From NCBI GenBank assembly GCA_965200045.1, contig OZ241330.1, forward strand, positions 1,860,001 through 1,924,000: 64,000 nucleotides of DNA, read 5' to 3'. Below are positions 63,682-64,000 of the stretch, in pieces. Under the pieces are notes generated by a model. It did no database searches, had not been told where the DNA came from, and saw only the letters and a list, made by a program, of their open reading frames with translations. How positions within the stretch are numbered: position 1 is the first letter of the stretch; every line of letters begins with the position of its first letter. This DNA comes from Bin25 sp026709415. Lineage in GTDB: Bacteria > Bacteroidota > Bacteroidia > Flavobacteriales > Flavobacteriaceae. Position numbers and translations under genes: made by a program.

Positions 63682-64000
63682 ATGGAAAGTCATACCTTGA
63701 TTAAGGACCCTTTGTACGGATTTGTACAAGTAACCGATCCTCTCATCAAATCGGTTATTGAGCATCCTTATTTTCAGCGTCTTAGAAGAATCAAACAAAT
63801 GGGAATGGCCGATTTTGTGTTTCCAGGGGCAACCCATACCAGATTTCAACACTCCATCGGTTCTATGTATTTGGCCCAGAAAGCCATCAATACGCTGAAA
63901 AGAAAAAACATTCCAATTTCAAAATCAGAACAACAAGGATTACAACTGGCGGCGCTATTGCATGACATAGGACACGGCCCCTTCTCTCATAGCAGTGAAA
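63682..64000 (+). CDS. HD-domain phosphohydrolase, 5' part
   Basis: The frame starts at the ATG at 63682 and runs off the window after 106 codons. The visible part has IKDPLYGFVQVTD, QRLRRIKQMGMADFVFPGAT, HTRFQHSIGSMYLAQ and the metal-binding LAALLHDIGHGPFSHSSE. These are typical of HD-superfamily (d)NTP triphosphohydrolase-like proteins of the YdhJ/SAMHD1 type. The substrate cannot be named from the fragment. Confidence 0.9.
   Translation, partial: MESHTLIKDPLYGFVQVTDPLIKSVIEHPYFQRLRRIKQMGMADFVFPGATHTRFQHSIGSMYLAQKAINTLKRKNIPISKSEQQGLQLAALLHDIGHGPFSHSSE

Overview
This window is a contiguous AT-rich chromosomal segment that reads as a member of the Bacteroidota. Supports for that are the near absence of Shine-Dalgarno sequences, repeated TAnnTTTG -7 promoter boxes, a Rho with a long charged N-terminal insertion, bacillithiol deacetylase BshB1, the FadL/OmpP1 porin next to an archaeal-type proS, the LuxC-like reductase divergent from a dicluster ferredoxin, and two-repeat DUF1599 next to tpiA. 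I cannot place it below phylum from the sequence. Most genes are single-copy housekeeping genes in short operons with 4-nt stop/start overlaps.

Layout. 0.4-3.7 kb (minus): folE-cysS-yidD-lgt. 4.3-7.4 kb (minus): an aromatic- and Ser-rich lipoprotein followed by a FadL-type porin, divergent from proS (7.5-9.0 kb). 9-12.2 kb (minus): a five-gene operon of YHS, DoxX, ATP-grasp, DinB-like and NRDE/TANGO2 proteins. 12.2-12.6 kb: tRNA-Glu plus rpsT. 12.8-14.4 kb: rho. 14.5-17.6 kb: a complete mobile element. 18.0-21.7 kb: a 12-repeat BIG2 lipoprotein ending in a DM13-like domain. 21.8-28.7 kb (plus): truA, an ABC exporter, DUF1599-tpiA, clpS, and gpx-trans-sulfuration-bshB1. 28.8-32.3 kb: two uncharacterised small genes, an oxidoreductase, tRNA-His, an IS3 remnant and an M28 peptidase. 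32.4-36.2 kb: guaB and two periplasmic prolyl-isomerase-type chaperones. 36.2-37.5 kb: crtB-crtZ. 37.9-39.3 kb: a second TIR-bounded unit carrying an ATPase gene. 39.3-46.8 kb: tRNA-Leu, a TIGR02757 protein, a LolD-like ATPase, msrA, serC-serA, luxC-like, ferredoxin and ychF. 46.8-49.5 kb: an accessory island with a broken Panacea toxin-antitoxin pair and orphan genes. 49.5-64 kb: parE-parC, TerC, a regulator, an M14 peptidase, lrp-ppc, aroB, proline dehydrogenase, tsaE and the start of an HD hydrolase.

The most notable structure is the 3,115-bp element at 14498-17612. It has perfect 26-bp terminal inverted repeats and a perfect 8-bp target duplication (TAATTTTA). It carries an IS1595-family transposase together with a DNA adenine methyltransferase, a predicted PD-(D/E)xK endonuclease and a 48-aa ORF, so it looks like a restriction-modification system packaged as a single-transposase transposon. 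It sits just upstream of rho, probably in its leader. About 23 kb away, at 37890-39280, a unit containing only an AAA ATPase gene (frameshifted at an A9 run) is bounded by 21-bp inverted repeats clearly related to those of the first element. This suggests that passenger-only units with related ends may be mobilised in trans by the same transposase family.
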